This document shows, in pieces, positions 15,052-22,900 of a stretch of DNA of 23,000 bases; the stretch's first letter is position 1, and each line of letters opens with the position of its first letter. The notes under the pieces are model-generated. The model ran no database searches, was not told the origin of the DNA, and saw only the letters and a list, made by a program, of their open reading frames with translations. The stretch comes from Deltaproteobacteria bacterium (GTDB taxonomy: Bacteria; SAR324; NAC60-12): positions 1-23,000 of the forward strand of contig PAZT01000026.1 in NCBI GenBank assembly GCA_002716165.1. Direction: 5' to 3'. The position numbers were made by a program, and so were the translations under genes.

Positions 15052-16245
15052 TCATCCTGATGTCATGATGAACTGTGGCATTCCCATGCAATTGTGGTAA
15101 TTAGGTCTGTACCTTTCAATGTCGTAGAAACGGTCAACATCTACCTTTTTCTCATATTCTGTAACCACTTCAAACGGGACATGATCATACCGACCGTCCT
15201 TTAGGCATACCATTCTGCCACTTTTACCACTAATAATTAGTTCAATTGCAATGTTCCCGTAAACCATTGGAACAATAGAGTCTATTGCATCAGGATGTCC
15301 AGAACGAGTCATATAGCTCATTTTCTGATTAATGGTGCTAATACTTCCCCTTTTGCTAAATTTTTGAGAGCGCTTCTGCAATTCTGAACTAATAAGGTCT
15401 CCAATTCCTCCAAGTTTTTTATGACCATATCCATCGGTCTCCTGATTTGAAAAAATCATTTCTCCACCTTCAAACATCGCTCCTTCAGATACAAGTACAA
15501 CAGAATAATTACTGTCATTATCACTACGATCTTTCATCAAAAGTTCAGTAAGCTTTTCAATATTGAATTTATGTTCAGGTATTACACAGCGGTCTGATGC
15601 ACCTGCCATGGCAGGTATAAGTGCAGTATAGCCTGCATATCGCCCCATCACTTCAATCACCATCAGCCTTTCATGTGAACCAGCGCAAGTACGCAATTGA
15701 TGAGAAAATTCAATTGTTCTTGTCACGCAAGTACTGAAACCAATACAGTAATCTGTGCCAGGAACATCATTATCCATGGTTTTTGGAATCCCTATACATT
15801 TAATACCTTCCTTGTGAAGACGCAGTCCGTAACTAAGAGTGTCATCCCCTCCAATGGGCACTAGGTATTCGATTCCAAGGTATTCCAAATTTTTTATAAT
15901 TTCATTTGTCATATCATTTACTTCTTCTTTATAATTTTCACGATGGAACTTTGGGACATCTTTTTTTGATACTTTACTGGGCTTTGTCCGGGAAGTATGC
16001 AGAAATGTACCTCCTGACCGAGCGATTTTCTGAACACTAGCTTCATCCAAGACCTGACAGTATTCCTGTTCTTCAATAGCTTTTGAGCGATCTATACTCA
16101 TGATGCCCTCCCAACCATTGCGCAGACCTAACATTTTATATCCATTGCGATTTGCTCGTATTGTTGCAGCCCGAATTGCCGGATTCAATCCTGGGACATC
16201 TCCTCCTCCTGTAAGAATTCCGATTGTTCCTCTAGCTTTTGTCAT
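15052..16245 (-). CDS. 6-phosphofructokinase, probably pyrophosphate-dependent
   Basis: Phosphorylates fructose 6-phosphate in glycolysis. The 397 residues show TGGGDVPGLN (12-21), GGDDT (132-136), PKTMDND (154-160) with catalytic base D158, and the substrate motif MGRYAGYTAL (200-209). Two positions predict the phosphoryl donor: D135, where ATP-dependent enzymes have Gly (GGDGS, E. coli G104), and K155, where they have Gly (PGTIDND, E. coli G124). Asp plus Lys is the signature of PPi-dependent PFK, so a reversible reaction is inferred. The length is above short ATP-PFK (about 320) and near type-B PPi-PFKs. The start ATG has a good Shine-Dalgarno, AAGGAT, 4 bases upstream. It is followed after 21 bp by an outer-membrane barrel gene and is divergent from the CLC gene. 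A few enzymes with related residues still use ATP, so an assay decides. Confidence 0.88.
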   Translation of the reverse strand: MTKARGTIGILTGGGDVPGLNPAIRAATIRANRNGYKMLGLRNGWEGIMSIDRSKAIEEQEYCQVLDEASVQKIARSGGTFLHTSRTKPSKVSKKDVPKFHRENYKEEVNDMTNEIIKNLEYLGIEYLVPIGGDDTLSYGLRLHKEGIKCIGIPKTMDNDVPGTDYCIGFSTCVTRTIEFSHQLRTCAGSHERLMVIEVMGRYAGYTALIPAMAGASDRCVIPEHKFNIEKLTELLMKDRSDNDSNYSVVLVSEGAMFEGGEMIFSNQETDGYGHKKLGGIGDLISSELQKRSQKFSKRGSISTINQKMSYMTRSGHPDAIDSIVPMVYGNIAIELIISGKSGRMVCLKDGRYDHVPFEVVTEYEKKVDVDRFYDIERYRPNYHNCMGMPQFIMTSG

Positions 16246-16249
16246 TATA

Positions 16250-16255
16250 ATCCTT
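16250..16255 (-). promoter_or_regulatory. Ribosome binding site of the phosphofructokinase gene
   Basis: AAGGAT on the minus strand, 4 bases before the ATG at 16245. It is one of the few clear Shine-Dalgarno sequences in the window and supports this start codon. Confidence 0.7.
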
Positions 16256-16695
16256 AAATTAAAGTTTTTTTATATATTCCAAAATATTTTTTTACCATTG
16301 CAATAGAGAATTTTACATAAAGTGAAACAGCAAAATATTTTTTGCAATAATGAGTAATTTACCAAATTTTTGAGCATAAAACGATAATTCTAAAATCCCC
16401 TAAAAAAAGAAACTGATTTTTTTATTAGAATCGATTTCACAGACTTAAAACTTGAAAATTAGTCGCTTGTATAGTTCATTGTCAAAACAAAACTCTATTT
16501 AACTTTTTCTAACTTTGCAAAAATGGTTTTTTATGATACTTTTTTCTATCAAAAAATCCGTTGAGAATGTTAAATAAAGTAGCAAAGATTATCTCATTTT
16601 AAATAAGCTCTAACAAGTAAATATAAAAAAACGTTTCTGTTGAAAAAGGTGTATTAATCCCGTTTGTATTCTAACGGATCTCAATTTTGTTACTT

Positions 16696-16740
16696 CAAAT
16701 TTTAAAAAATTTAAATTGATGCTTTTTTAATTTAAATTTG
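16696..16740. repeat. Imperfect AT-rich inverted repeat upstream of the CLC gene
   Basis: Arms CAAATTT-TAAAAAA and TTTTTTA-ATTT-AAATTTG are complementary except for 4 extra bases in the right arm. It contains almost only A/T, so chance is a real alternative. No T tract in the right place for a terminator of a known gene. Confidence 0.4.
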
Positions 16741-16836
16741 GGTAAAAGTTTTATAAAAATACTGACCCATTTTTTCTAAAACAGAAACTGACAATCCACT
16801 TACTCAAATCCTCTCTTTGGAAGCAAATTCTGAAAA

Positions 16837-19149
16837 ATGAATTTTTTATTAATACCAAAAACCATTTCCAGATTTTTTAAGCAGATTTCGAATTTAGAAT
16901 TCACTCAGCTGCGCCTGCTCGATGCGGATTCATCAGTTATGCTTCTTACCTCGTTAATTGTAGGAATACTTTCTGGCATAGGTGCAGTTCTATTCCGTAA
17001 TCTAATTGACTGGCTTCAGAATTTAGCATACAAAGATATTTACGAACTAATACAAGATTACTACCCTTTGCACTTAATACTGATTCCAGCAATAGGTGGT
17101 GCTTTCGTAGGACCACTTGTTTATTACTTTGCCAGAGAGGCAAAGGGACACGGAGTTCCAGAAGTTATGGAATCTCTCGAGCTACGAGGCGGTAGAATCC
17201 GTCCTAGAGTTGTCGTAGTAAAATCACTTGCATCCTCAATATGCATTGCCAGTGGCGGTTCAGTGGGCAGAGAAGGTCCGATTGCTCAAATAGGTTCTGC
17301 GATAGGTTCATTTGTAGGCCAAGTGCTAAAACTTTCTGATGACAGGATACGAACGCTGGTGGCCTGCGGTGCTGCAGGAGGAATTGCAGCCACTTTCAAT
17401 GCCCCAATTGCAGGCGCTGTGTTCGCTCTTGAAGTTCTTTTAAGACGATTCGGAAGTGTTTATTTCGGTGCTGTCGTAATTTCTGCAGTTACTGCAGATG
17501 TGATTGCACATTATTTTGAGGGCGATCAACGTACATTTTTAACTCCAGACTACGCACTTAACAGTCCATGGGAACTGCTGCTATATACACTGATGGGTAT
17601 GATCGCTGCACTTGCCTCAGTTGGCTTCAGTAGATTGCTGTATTTTTCAGAAGATATTTGGGGCATAATACCCTTACCTGAACCAGTCAAACCCATTCTA
17701 GGAGGAGTTCTTCTTGGTGTGTTGGGAATTTTCTCTTTCCAAGTTGACGGTTTCCCAAGGGTTTTCGGAGTGGGATATGATACAATTGAAAGCTCCCTAT
17801 TTAGTCATTTGACGCTTCAGATGACTTTTGGACTGCTTCTGCTAAAACTCCTTGCAACCACTATCACACTTGGTTCTGGAGGATCTGGAGGAATTTTTGC
17901 CCCATCACTTTTTATGGGTGCGATGCTTGGAGGTACATTCGGTCATTTTGCTCATTCAATTTTTCCTGAAACTGTGGCCCCTTCCGGAGCGTACGCTCTT
18001 GTCGGAATGGCAGCTTTTTTCGGAGGAGTGGCTCATGCTCCTATAACTGCAATCCTGATCCTTTTCGAGATGACTGGAGATTATCAGATAATCCTCCCAT
18101 TAATGCTAGCAACTGTAGTCAGTACAATTGTCTCCAGAAATGTAAGTAAGGATTCAATTTACACTCTAAAACTGAAACGGCGCGGAGTATTGCTTTCCCA
18201 AGACACTCAAGCTATTGACCTGATGCAGGGAGTTACAGCCGAAATGGCCATGAACCAAGATACAGATAAAGTACGGCTCGACATGCAGTTATTAGAATTA
18301 ATGAGTATTTTTTCCAGCAAACACTACCATGCATTGCCAGTAATAAAACAAAACTCTGAACTGGCAGGACTTGTAACTATTAAAGAACTGGACCAGCTCA
18401 AAAACCAGGAGGAACTTGAATCTAAAACAGTAGCCGACATTTTATCAGTAAATGATCCTCCAACAATTCTTCCACATCAACCAGTCTGGATGGCCCTTAG
18501 ACATCTTGAAGCCCAAGGTGAGGGATGCGTGCCTGTTATTGCCGAAATAGGAAGCAAAAAACTATTGGGAGTCTTGAGGAGAATAGACATAATTCGTGCC
18601 TATAACAATGCAGTTTCTGAAAGAGCTCAAGACCAGCATCATGATGAAATCCTTAATATAAGGAAGCTCAACCGTTCCGGACTTTCAGAAGTCGTACTTA
18701 ATGCAGATTCTCCCTTCGTGGGCAAACGTGTAAGGGAACTCAGTCTAGGGGAGGATACTTTGATGGTGTCGGTACGACGAAACAACGGCCTGCGAATAGT
18801 TCGTGGTGAAACCATTCTTCATGCGGGCGACCAAGTGACAATCTTTGCGGAGACCCCTAAAGCTGACTTAATAGAAAAATACCTCAATGGATCTCTCAAG
18901 GAATTGGAATTAACAGAGCAATCGCATGTAAGTCACCGAGAGGTTGAAATTTCAAAAAAATCTATAGCAAACCAGAGAAAAATTCGTGACTTGAACTTTC
19001 CCGTCGACTGTGTGGTTGTAAAAATTACAAGAGATGGTCGCATTATTCTTCCTAAGGGCGAGACAGTTCTGCAAAGGGGAGATATACTAGAAATTTTTGG
19101 AATCGATGAAAAAATCAAAGAAGCTGAATCATATTTGAATGCAGGCTAA
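16837..19149 (+). CDS. CLC-type chloride transporter with CBS pair and two RCK_C domains
   Basis: Inner-membrane CLC protein, 770 residues. The membrane domain (about 30-445) carries GHGVPEV (104-110, where EcClcA has GSGIPEI), GREGPIAQIG with the gating/exchange glutamate E146, GSGGSGGIFAPSLF with the anion-binding GIFAP (352-356), and Y442 matching EcClcA Tyr445. The inner proton glutamate of EcClcA (E203) aligns with V200, right after E199. Then follow a CBS pair (about 463-590; ALPVI and CVPVI are the typical strands) and two C-terminal RCK_C/TrkA_C modules (about 615-685 and 700-768), each with a GD-x-hydrophobic ending (HAGDQVTIFA, QRGDILEIFG). CBS domains usually bind adenine nucleotides, so regulation by cellular energy or by another ligand is likely; the ligand of RCK_C is unknown. 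It is divergent from the PFK gene, with icd 132 bp downstream. Whether it is a channel or an exchanger cannot be told. Confidence 0.93.
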   Translation: MNFLLIPKTISRFFKQISNLEFTQLRLLDADSSVMLLTSLIVGILSGIGAVLFRNLIDWLQNLAYKDIYELIQDYYPLHLILIPAIGGAFVGPLVYYFAREAKGHGVPEVMESLELRGGRIRPRVVVVKSLASSICIASGGSVGREGPIAQIGSAIGSFVGQVLKLSDDRIRTLVACGAAGGIAATFNAPIAGAVFALEVLLRRFGSVYFGAVVISAVTADVIAHYFEGDQRTFLTPDYALNSPWELLLYTLMGMIAALASVGFSRLLYFSEDIWGIIPLPEPVKPILGGVLLGVLGIFSFQVDGFPRVFGVGYDTIESSLFSHLTLQMTFGLLLLKLLATTITLGSGGSGGIFAPSLFMGAMLGGTFGHFAHSIFPETVAPSGAYALVGMAAFFGGVAHAPITAILILFEMTGDYQIILPLMLATVVSTIVSRNVSKDSIYTLKLKRRGVLLSQDTQAIDLMQGVTAEMAMNQDTDKVRLDMQLLELMSIFSSKHYHALPVIKQNSELAGLVTIKELDQLKNQEELESKTVADILSVNDPPTILPHQPVWMALRHLEAQGEGCVPVIAEIGSKKLLGVLRRIDIIRAYNNAVSERAQDQHHDEILNIRKLNRSGLSEVVLNADSPFVGKRVRELSLGEDTLMVSVRRNNGLRIVRGETILHAGDQVTIFAETPKADLIEKYLNGSLKELELTEQSHVSHREVEISKKSIANQRKIRDLNFPVDCVVVKITRDGRIILPKGETVLQRGDILEIFGIDEKIKEAESYLNAG

Positions 19150-19155
19150 GAAATA

Positions 19156-19175
19156 ACAATTATTATAATAATTGT
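19156..19175. repeat. Perfect 20-bp palindrome between the CLC gene and icd
   Basis: ACAATTATTA followed by its exact reverse complement, starting 7 bases after the CLC stop codon and 106 bp before icd. It could be an operator for the icd-mdh-sucC block or an AT-only hairpin at the 3' end of the CLC transcript. The T tract expected of a rho-independent terminator is missing. Confidence 0.6.
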
Positions 19176-19270
19176 ATAAAATCGAGTCATTCTTTATACT
19201 TACAACGCAAGTTTTTAAAAATAATTTGAAATAATTTGAGACTTTTATTAAATATATTTTTGCAGACATA

Positions 19271-19276
19271 AAGGAG
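19271..19276 (+). promoter_or_regulatory. Ribosome binding site of icd
   Basis: AAGGAG, 5 bases before TTG at 19282. The strong Shine-Dalgarno at ideal spacing is what fixes the unusual TTG as the start of icd. Confidence 0.85.
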
Positions 19277-19281
19277 ACGTT

Positions 19282-20511
19282 TTGAGTAAAATTAAAGTAC
19301 TTAACCCAGTGGTTGAAATGGATGGTGATGAAATGACACGCATCATATGGGATAAAATCAAGCAAAATCTGATTCTTCCGTTTCTTGAGATTGACATTGA
19401 ATATTATGATCTATCTATTCATAAGCGAGATGAAACAAACGACCAGATAACTCTGGACGCAGCAAAGGCAGTTAAAAGATATGGCATTGGTATTAAATGT
19501 GCCACAATAACTCCTGATGAAGACAGAGTAAAAGAGTTTGGTCTAAAGAAAATGTGGAGAAGCCCTAATGGTACCATACGCAATTACCTTGGAGGAACTA
19601 TTTTTCGTGAACCCATTGTCTGCAAAAATATCCCCAGACTAATCAAAGCATGGAATAAACCAATTGTGGTAGGTCGTCACGCACATGCTGATCAGTACAG
19701 AGCAAGTGATTTCAAAGTGCCAGGAGCTGGTGTGCTGAAAATGAGTTTTACTCCAAATAATGGCGGAGAACCCTTAGAATGGATAATCAACGAATTTGAG
19801 AATTCTGGAATCGGATTAGGAATGTTCAACACTGATGATTCAATAAGCGATTTTGCTCGCTCCTGTATGAGCTATTCACTAAGTCTCGGCTATCCACTTT
19901 ATCTAAGTACAAAAAACACAATCCTCAAAACCTATGACGGAACTTTCCGTGATATTTTTCAACAGATTTTTGATAAGGAATTTGCAAGCAAATTCGAAAA
20001 GGCTGGTCTTACTTATGAGCACCGCCTTATTGATGATATGGTAGCACAAGTACTTAAATGGGAAGGTGGTATTGTTTGGGCCTGCAAAAATTATGACGGG
20101 GACGTACAGTCAGACACTGTTGCTCAAGGTTTTGGTTCCCTTGGACTAATGACTTCAGTGCTTGTTTGCCCTGACGGAAAAACATTTGAATCTGAAGCTG
20201 CACACGGAACTGTTACACGACATTACCGTCAACATCAGCAGGGAAAGTCTACCAGTACAAATCCTGTTGCAAGTATTTTTGCATGGACATCAGGACTTAC
20301 AAACCGAGGTAAGCTGGACGGGAACCAGGAATTAATAAACTTTTGTAAAACTTTAGAAAAAGTCTGTGTGGACACAGTTGAAGGAGGTACAATGACCAAA
20401 GACCTAGCCTCTGCGATACATTCAATTCCCAATCCTGATCCTTCAACTTACGTAAGCACTCAGGAATTTCTTGATGCTATCACTGCAGGATTGCAAAATG
20501 CTATAAATTGA
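19282..20511 (+). CDS. icd: NADP-dependent isocitrate dehydrogenase, eukaryotic (IDH1/2) type
   Basis: Oxidatively decarboxylates isocitrate to 2-oxoglutarate with NADP+ in the TCA cycle; cytosolic homodimer. The 409 residues align with the animal IDH1/IDH2 subfamily rather than E. coli Icd (416): VVEMDGDEMTRIIW at the start, S94 in RSPNGTIRN, R100, R109 in GGTIFRE, and R132 in VVGRHAHADQYR, the same residue numbers as human IDH1, plus the metal-binding aspartates in YEHRLIDDMVAQ and the NADP-binding GTVTRHYRQHQ. The loop after R132 reads HAHADQYR, where IDH1 has HAYGDQYR. The start is TTG with AAGGAG 5 bases before it. mdh follows after 65 bp and sucC after that, forming a TCA operon. A short hairpin (ACTGA-AAC-TCAGT, 20511-20523) overlaps the stop codon. 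No kinase-type regulatory gene is present. Confidence 0.97.
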   Translation: MSKIKVLNPVVEMDGDEMTRIIWDKIKQNLILPFLEIDIEYYDLSIHKRDETNDQITLDAAKAVKRYGIGIKCATITPDEDRVKEFGLKKMWRSPNGTIRNYLGGTIFREPIVCKNIPRLIKAWNKPIVVGRHAHADQYRASDFKVPGAGVLKMSFTPNNGGEPLEWIINEFENSGIGLGMFNTDDSISDFARSCMSYSLSLGYPLYLSTKNTILKTYDGTFRDIFQQIFDKEFASKFEKAGLTYEHRLIDDMVAQVLKWEGGIVWACKNYDGDVQSDTVAQGFGSLGLMTSVLVCPDGKTFESEAAHGTVTRHYRQHQQGKSTSTNPVASIFAWTSGLTNRGKLDGNQELINFCKTLEKVCVDTVEGGTMTKDLASAIHSIPNPDPSTYVSTQEFLDAITAGLQNAIN

Positions 20512-20567
20512 CTGAAACTCAGTTTTGCCCAAAAAAATTATTATTTGTAAAAAAATTTATATTAAAT

Positions 20568-20571
20568 GGAG
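20568..20571 (+). promoter_or_regulatory. Ribosome binding site deciding the mdh start
   Basis: GGAG, 5 bases before ATG 20577. It selects this ATG over an in-frame TTG at 20508, which would overlap icd by 4 bases and add 23 residues with no counterpart in malate dehydrogenases. Confidence 0.8.
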
Positions 20572-20576
20572 AAAAC

Positions 20577-21560
20577 ATGAAAACCGTAAAAGTAGCTGTT
20601 ACAGGTGCAGCTGGTCAGATCGGATATGCGATGCTGTTCCGCCTAGCTTCTGGAGCAGTTTTTGGCTATGACACCTCTGTTGAACTGAGACTGCTCGAGC
20701 TGGAGAATGCAATTCCAGCTCTAGAAGGAGTAAAGATGGAACTGAATGACTGCGCTTTTCCTCTGCTCAAAAATGTTGTGACTACCTCAAGTTTAGAACA
20801 CGCTTTTAAAGGAGTAGACTGGGCCCTGCTAGTTGGATCAGTAGCGCGAAAAGCTGGGATGGAACGCAACGAACTTCTAAATATTAATGGCGGAATTTTC
20901 GTAGGCCAAGGAAAAGCAATTAATCAGAACGCCAGTAGGGATATCCGAGTCATTGTGGTAGGTAATCCCTGCAATACCAACTGTCTAATTGCCATGAATA
21001 ATGCCCCTGACATTCCTCCAGAGCGCTGGTTTGCCATGACGGCTCTTGACGAAAATCGAGCCAAGAGCCAGTTAGCTCAGAAGGCTGGGGTTTCAGTTAA
21101 TGATGTCACCAATATGACAATCTGGGGAAATCACAGTGCTACCCAATATCCCGATTATACCAACGCCTTGATCAAGGGCATACCTGCCAGTAAAGTAATT
21201 AATGACGAAGAATGGCTAAAAGATGAATTCATTAAGACAGTTCAGCAAAGAGGGGCTGAGATCATTAAGGCTCGCGGGGCTTCTTCTGCAGCATCAGCTG
21301 CCAATGCAGCATTGGATACAATCACAAAAATCATAACCCCTACTGGTAAAGGGGACTGGTTCAGCGCAGCTATTCCAAGCCGTGGAAACTACGGAGTTAC
21401 TAAGGGACTTATTTTCAGCTACCCGCTGAGAAGTTCAGGAAACGGAGAATATGAAGTTGTACAGGGGATTAAACTGGATGAGTTTTCTCAGAAAAAAATT
21501 AGGGCTACAAGAGAAGAATTGGAAATGGAGCGTGAAGCAGTAAGCGAAATATTGAACTGA
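20577..21560 (+). CDS. mdh: Malate dehydrogenase (cytosolic-type, group 2)
   Basis: Interconverts malate and oxaloacetate with NAD(H) in the TCA cycle; soluble dimer in this subfamily. From ATG 20577 it has 327 residues, the usual length of the cytosolic/chloroplast-like MDH group found in Thermus, Aquaspirillum and many bacteria. NAD motif TGAAGQIG (9-16); substrate arginines R91 and R97 in ARKAGMER; D158 and R161 in LDENRA; catalytic H186 in IWGNHS. Small departures from the common form: GSVARKAG for GAFPRKAG and TALDENRA for TRLDHNRA, neither touching a catalytic residue. The start is supported by GGAG at correct spacing; the frame is open upstream to 20508, but those codons do not look like MDH. 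It sits between icd (65 bp) and sucC (12 bp), so the three genes are probably one transcript. Confidence 0.97.
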   Translation: MKTVKVAVTGAAGQIGYAMLFRLASGAVFGYDTSVELRLLELENAIPALEGVKMELNDCAFPLLKNVVTTSSLEHAFKGVDWALLVGSVARKAGMERNELLNINGGIFVGQGKAINQNASRDIRVIVVGNPCNTNCLIAMNNAPDIPPERWFAMTALDENRAKSQLAQKAGVSVNDVTNMTIWGNHSATQYPDYTNALIKGIPASKVINDEEWLKDEFIKTVQQRGAEIIKARGASSAASAANAALDTITKIITPTGKGDWFSAAIPSRGNYGVTKGLIFSYPLRSSGNGEYEVVQGIKLDEFSQKKIRATREELEMEREAVSEILN

Positions 21561-21572
21561 AAATATTCAGCT

Positions 21573-22748
21573 ATGAAAATTCACGAATACCAAGCCAAAC
21601 TGATTTTGGCAAAATATGGAGTGCCTGTACCAAAAGGGAAAGCAGCATTTTCTTTGGATGAGGCTTTAAAAACGGCTGATGATTTGAAAATGGAAGTCTG
21701 TGTAGTGAAGGCGCAAATCCATGCAGGTGGAAGAGGGAAGGGAGGTGGCGTAAAAGTTTCAAAGGGAATCGCAGCTGTCCGTGAAAATGCTGAGGCTATT
21801 CTCGGAATGCAACTTGTCACACACCAGACAGGTCCAGAGGGTCAGAAGGTTAAAAAGCTTCTGATTGAGGAAGGCGTGGAAATTCGCAAAGAACTATATT
21901 TTTCGGTATTAGTAGATCGAGGTATGCAACGTGTCGTGCTTCTTGCATCCACAGAAGGTGGAATGGACATTGAAGAAGTTGCAGCTAATTCTCCACAAAA
22001 AATTATAAAGGTTTTTATTGATCCTTCAATAGGACTGCGTCCCTACCAAGCTAATGAACTCGCTTTTGCATTAAAAATTCATGAAATAAGCTCCAATCTA
22101 ATACGCCCTGCAACCTCAGTATTCATGTCACTATACAAGGCATTTGTGAATGAAGACTGCTCCCTTATTGAAATTAATCCACTTGTAATTACTTCAGACG
22201 AAAGGGTAGTAGTATTAGACACCAAGATCACATTTGATGATAACGCACTTTTCAGACATGAGGGCAATCTGGCCCTAAAAGATAGTGATGAAGAAGATCC
22301 ACTTGAAGTTGAAGCGAGTGAGGCCGGCCTGAATTACATCAAGCTGGATGGAAACATAGGCTGTATGGTCAATGGTGCCGGTTTAGCTATGGGTACAATG
22401 GATATCATTAAAACGTACGGTGGAGAACCTGCAAATTTTCTTGATGTTGGTGGTAGTGCTACTCGAGAAACTGTAGAAAAGGCTTTTCGCTTAATTACGC
22501 GTGATCCAAATGTAAAGTGCATTCTGATAAATATTTTTGGAGGCATTGTTCGCTGTGACATGGTTGCATCAGGAGTTATTGCCGCTTTTAAAAATATCAT
22601 GCTTCAGATTCCAGTCGTGTTGCGCCTAGAAGGTACAAATTCCGAAGAAGCCTATAAACTTGTGAGTGAATCAGGACTTGGAGAAAGATTACAGATTGCT
22701 GACGGAATCCAACAAGCGGCAAAAAAAGCAGTCTCAGTCTCAAAATAA
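21573..22748 (+). CDS. sucC: Succinyl-CoA ligase (ADP/GDP-forming) beta subunit
   Basis: Beta subunit of succinyl-CoA synthetase, which makes ATP or GTP from succinyl-CoA in the TCA cycle; it acts as alpha2beta2 or alpha-beta with SucD. The 391 residues match E. coli SucC (388). The N-terminal ATP-grasp domain begins MKIHEYQAKLILAKYGVPVP and has the nucleotide loop KAQIHAGGRGKGGGV (46-60); Mg-binding and domain-closing residues lie in CSLIEINPLVIT; the C-terminal CoA-ligase domain shows FLDVGGSATRETVEKAF and ILINIFGGIVRCD, where the loop faces the phosphohistidine of the alpha subunit. The nucleotide preference is not resolved from sequence. It starts 12 bp after mdh. The alpha-subunit gene sucD, normally directly downstream, does not begin in the remaining 252 bases. 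Confidence 0.97.
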   Translation: MKIHEYQAKLILAKYGVPVPKGKAAFSLDEALKTADDLKMEVCVVKAQIHAGGRGKGGGVKVSKGIAAVRENAEAILGMQLVTHQTGPEGQKVKKLLIEEGVEIRKELYFSVLVDRGMQRVVLLASTEGGMDIEEVAANSPQKIIKVFIDPSIGLRPYQANELAFALKIHEISSNLIRPATSVFMSLYKAFVNEDCSLIEINPLVITSDERVVVLDTKITFDDNALFRHEGNLALKDSDEEDPLEVEASEAGLNYIKLDGNIGCMVNGAGLAMGTMDIIKTYGGEPANFLDVGGSATRETVEKAFRLITRDPNVKCILINIFGGIVRCDMVASGVIAAFKNIMLQIPVVLRLEGTNSEEAYKLVSESGLGERLQIADGIQQAAKKAVSVSK

Positions 22749-22900
22749 TTTCTTCCTTAAATAATTCAAATCAAAAAATGGTTCTTATAATATGACTACT
22801 ATTTTGAAAAATCTTGTCAAACCTCTTCATAATCAAAAACTTTTGCAAGAGCAGAATTAAAATAGTATTATTAAATGTTCAAGTCTTTAAGATTAATTCT

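Larger units (their letters stand above)
16246..16836. other. AT-rich divergent intergenic region (591 bp)
   Basis: Lies between the divergent phosphofructokinase and CLC genes, so it must hold both promoters, but the composition is too AT-rich for a confident promoter call. No open frame of note occurs on either strand. The main structure is an imperfect inverted repeat: CAAATTTTAAAAAA (16696-16709) and TTTTTTAATTTAAATTTG (16723-16740), which pair except for a 4-nt insertion and flank a 13-base loop. Its position about 100 bp before the CLC start would suit an operator or an AT-rich hairpin. Nothing else recognisable. Confidence 0.6.

Noticed and set aside
20508..20576. Longer mdh start at TTG 20508, overlapping icd by 4 bases
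   Set aside because: The extra 23 residues do not resemble any MDH N-terminus, and ATG 20577 has GGAG at ideal distance.
22792..22860. 22-codon open frame after sucC
   Set aside because: Too short to judge and lacks a ribosome binding site; a truncated gene start is conceivable but cannot be supported.
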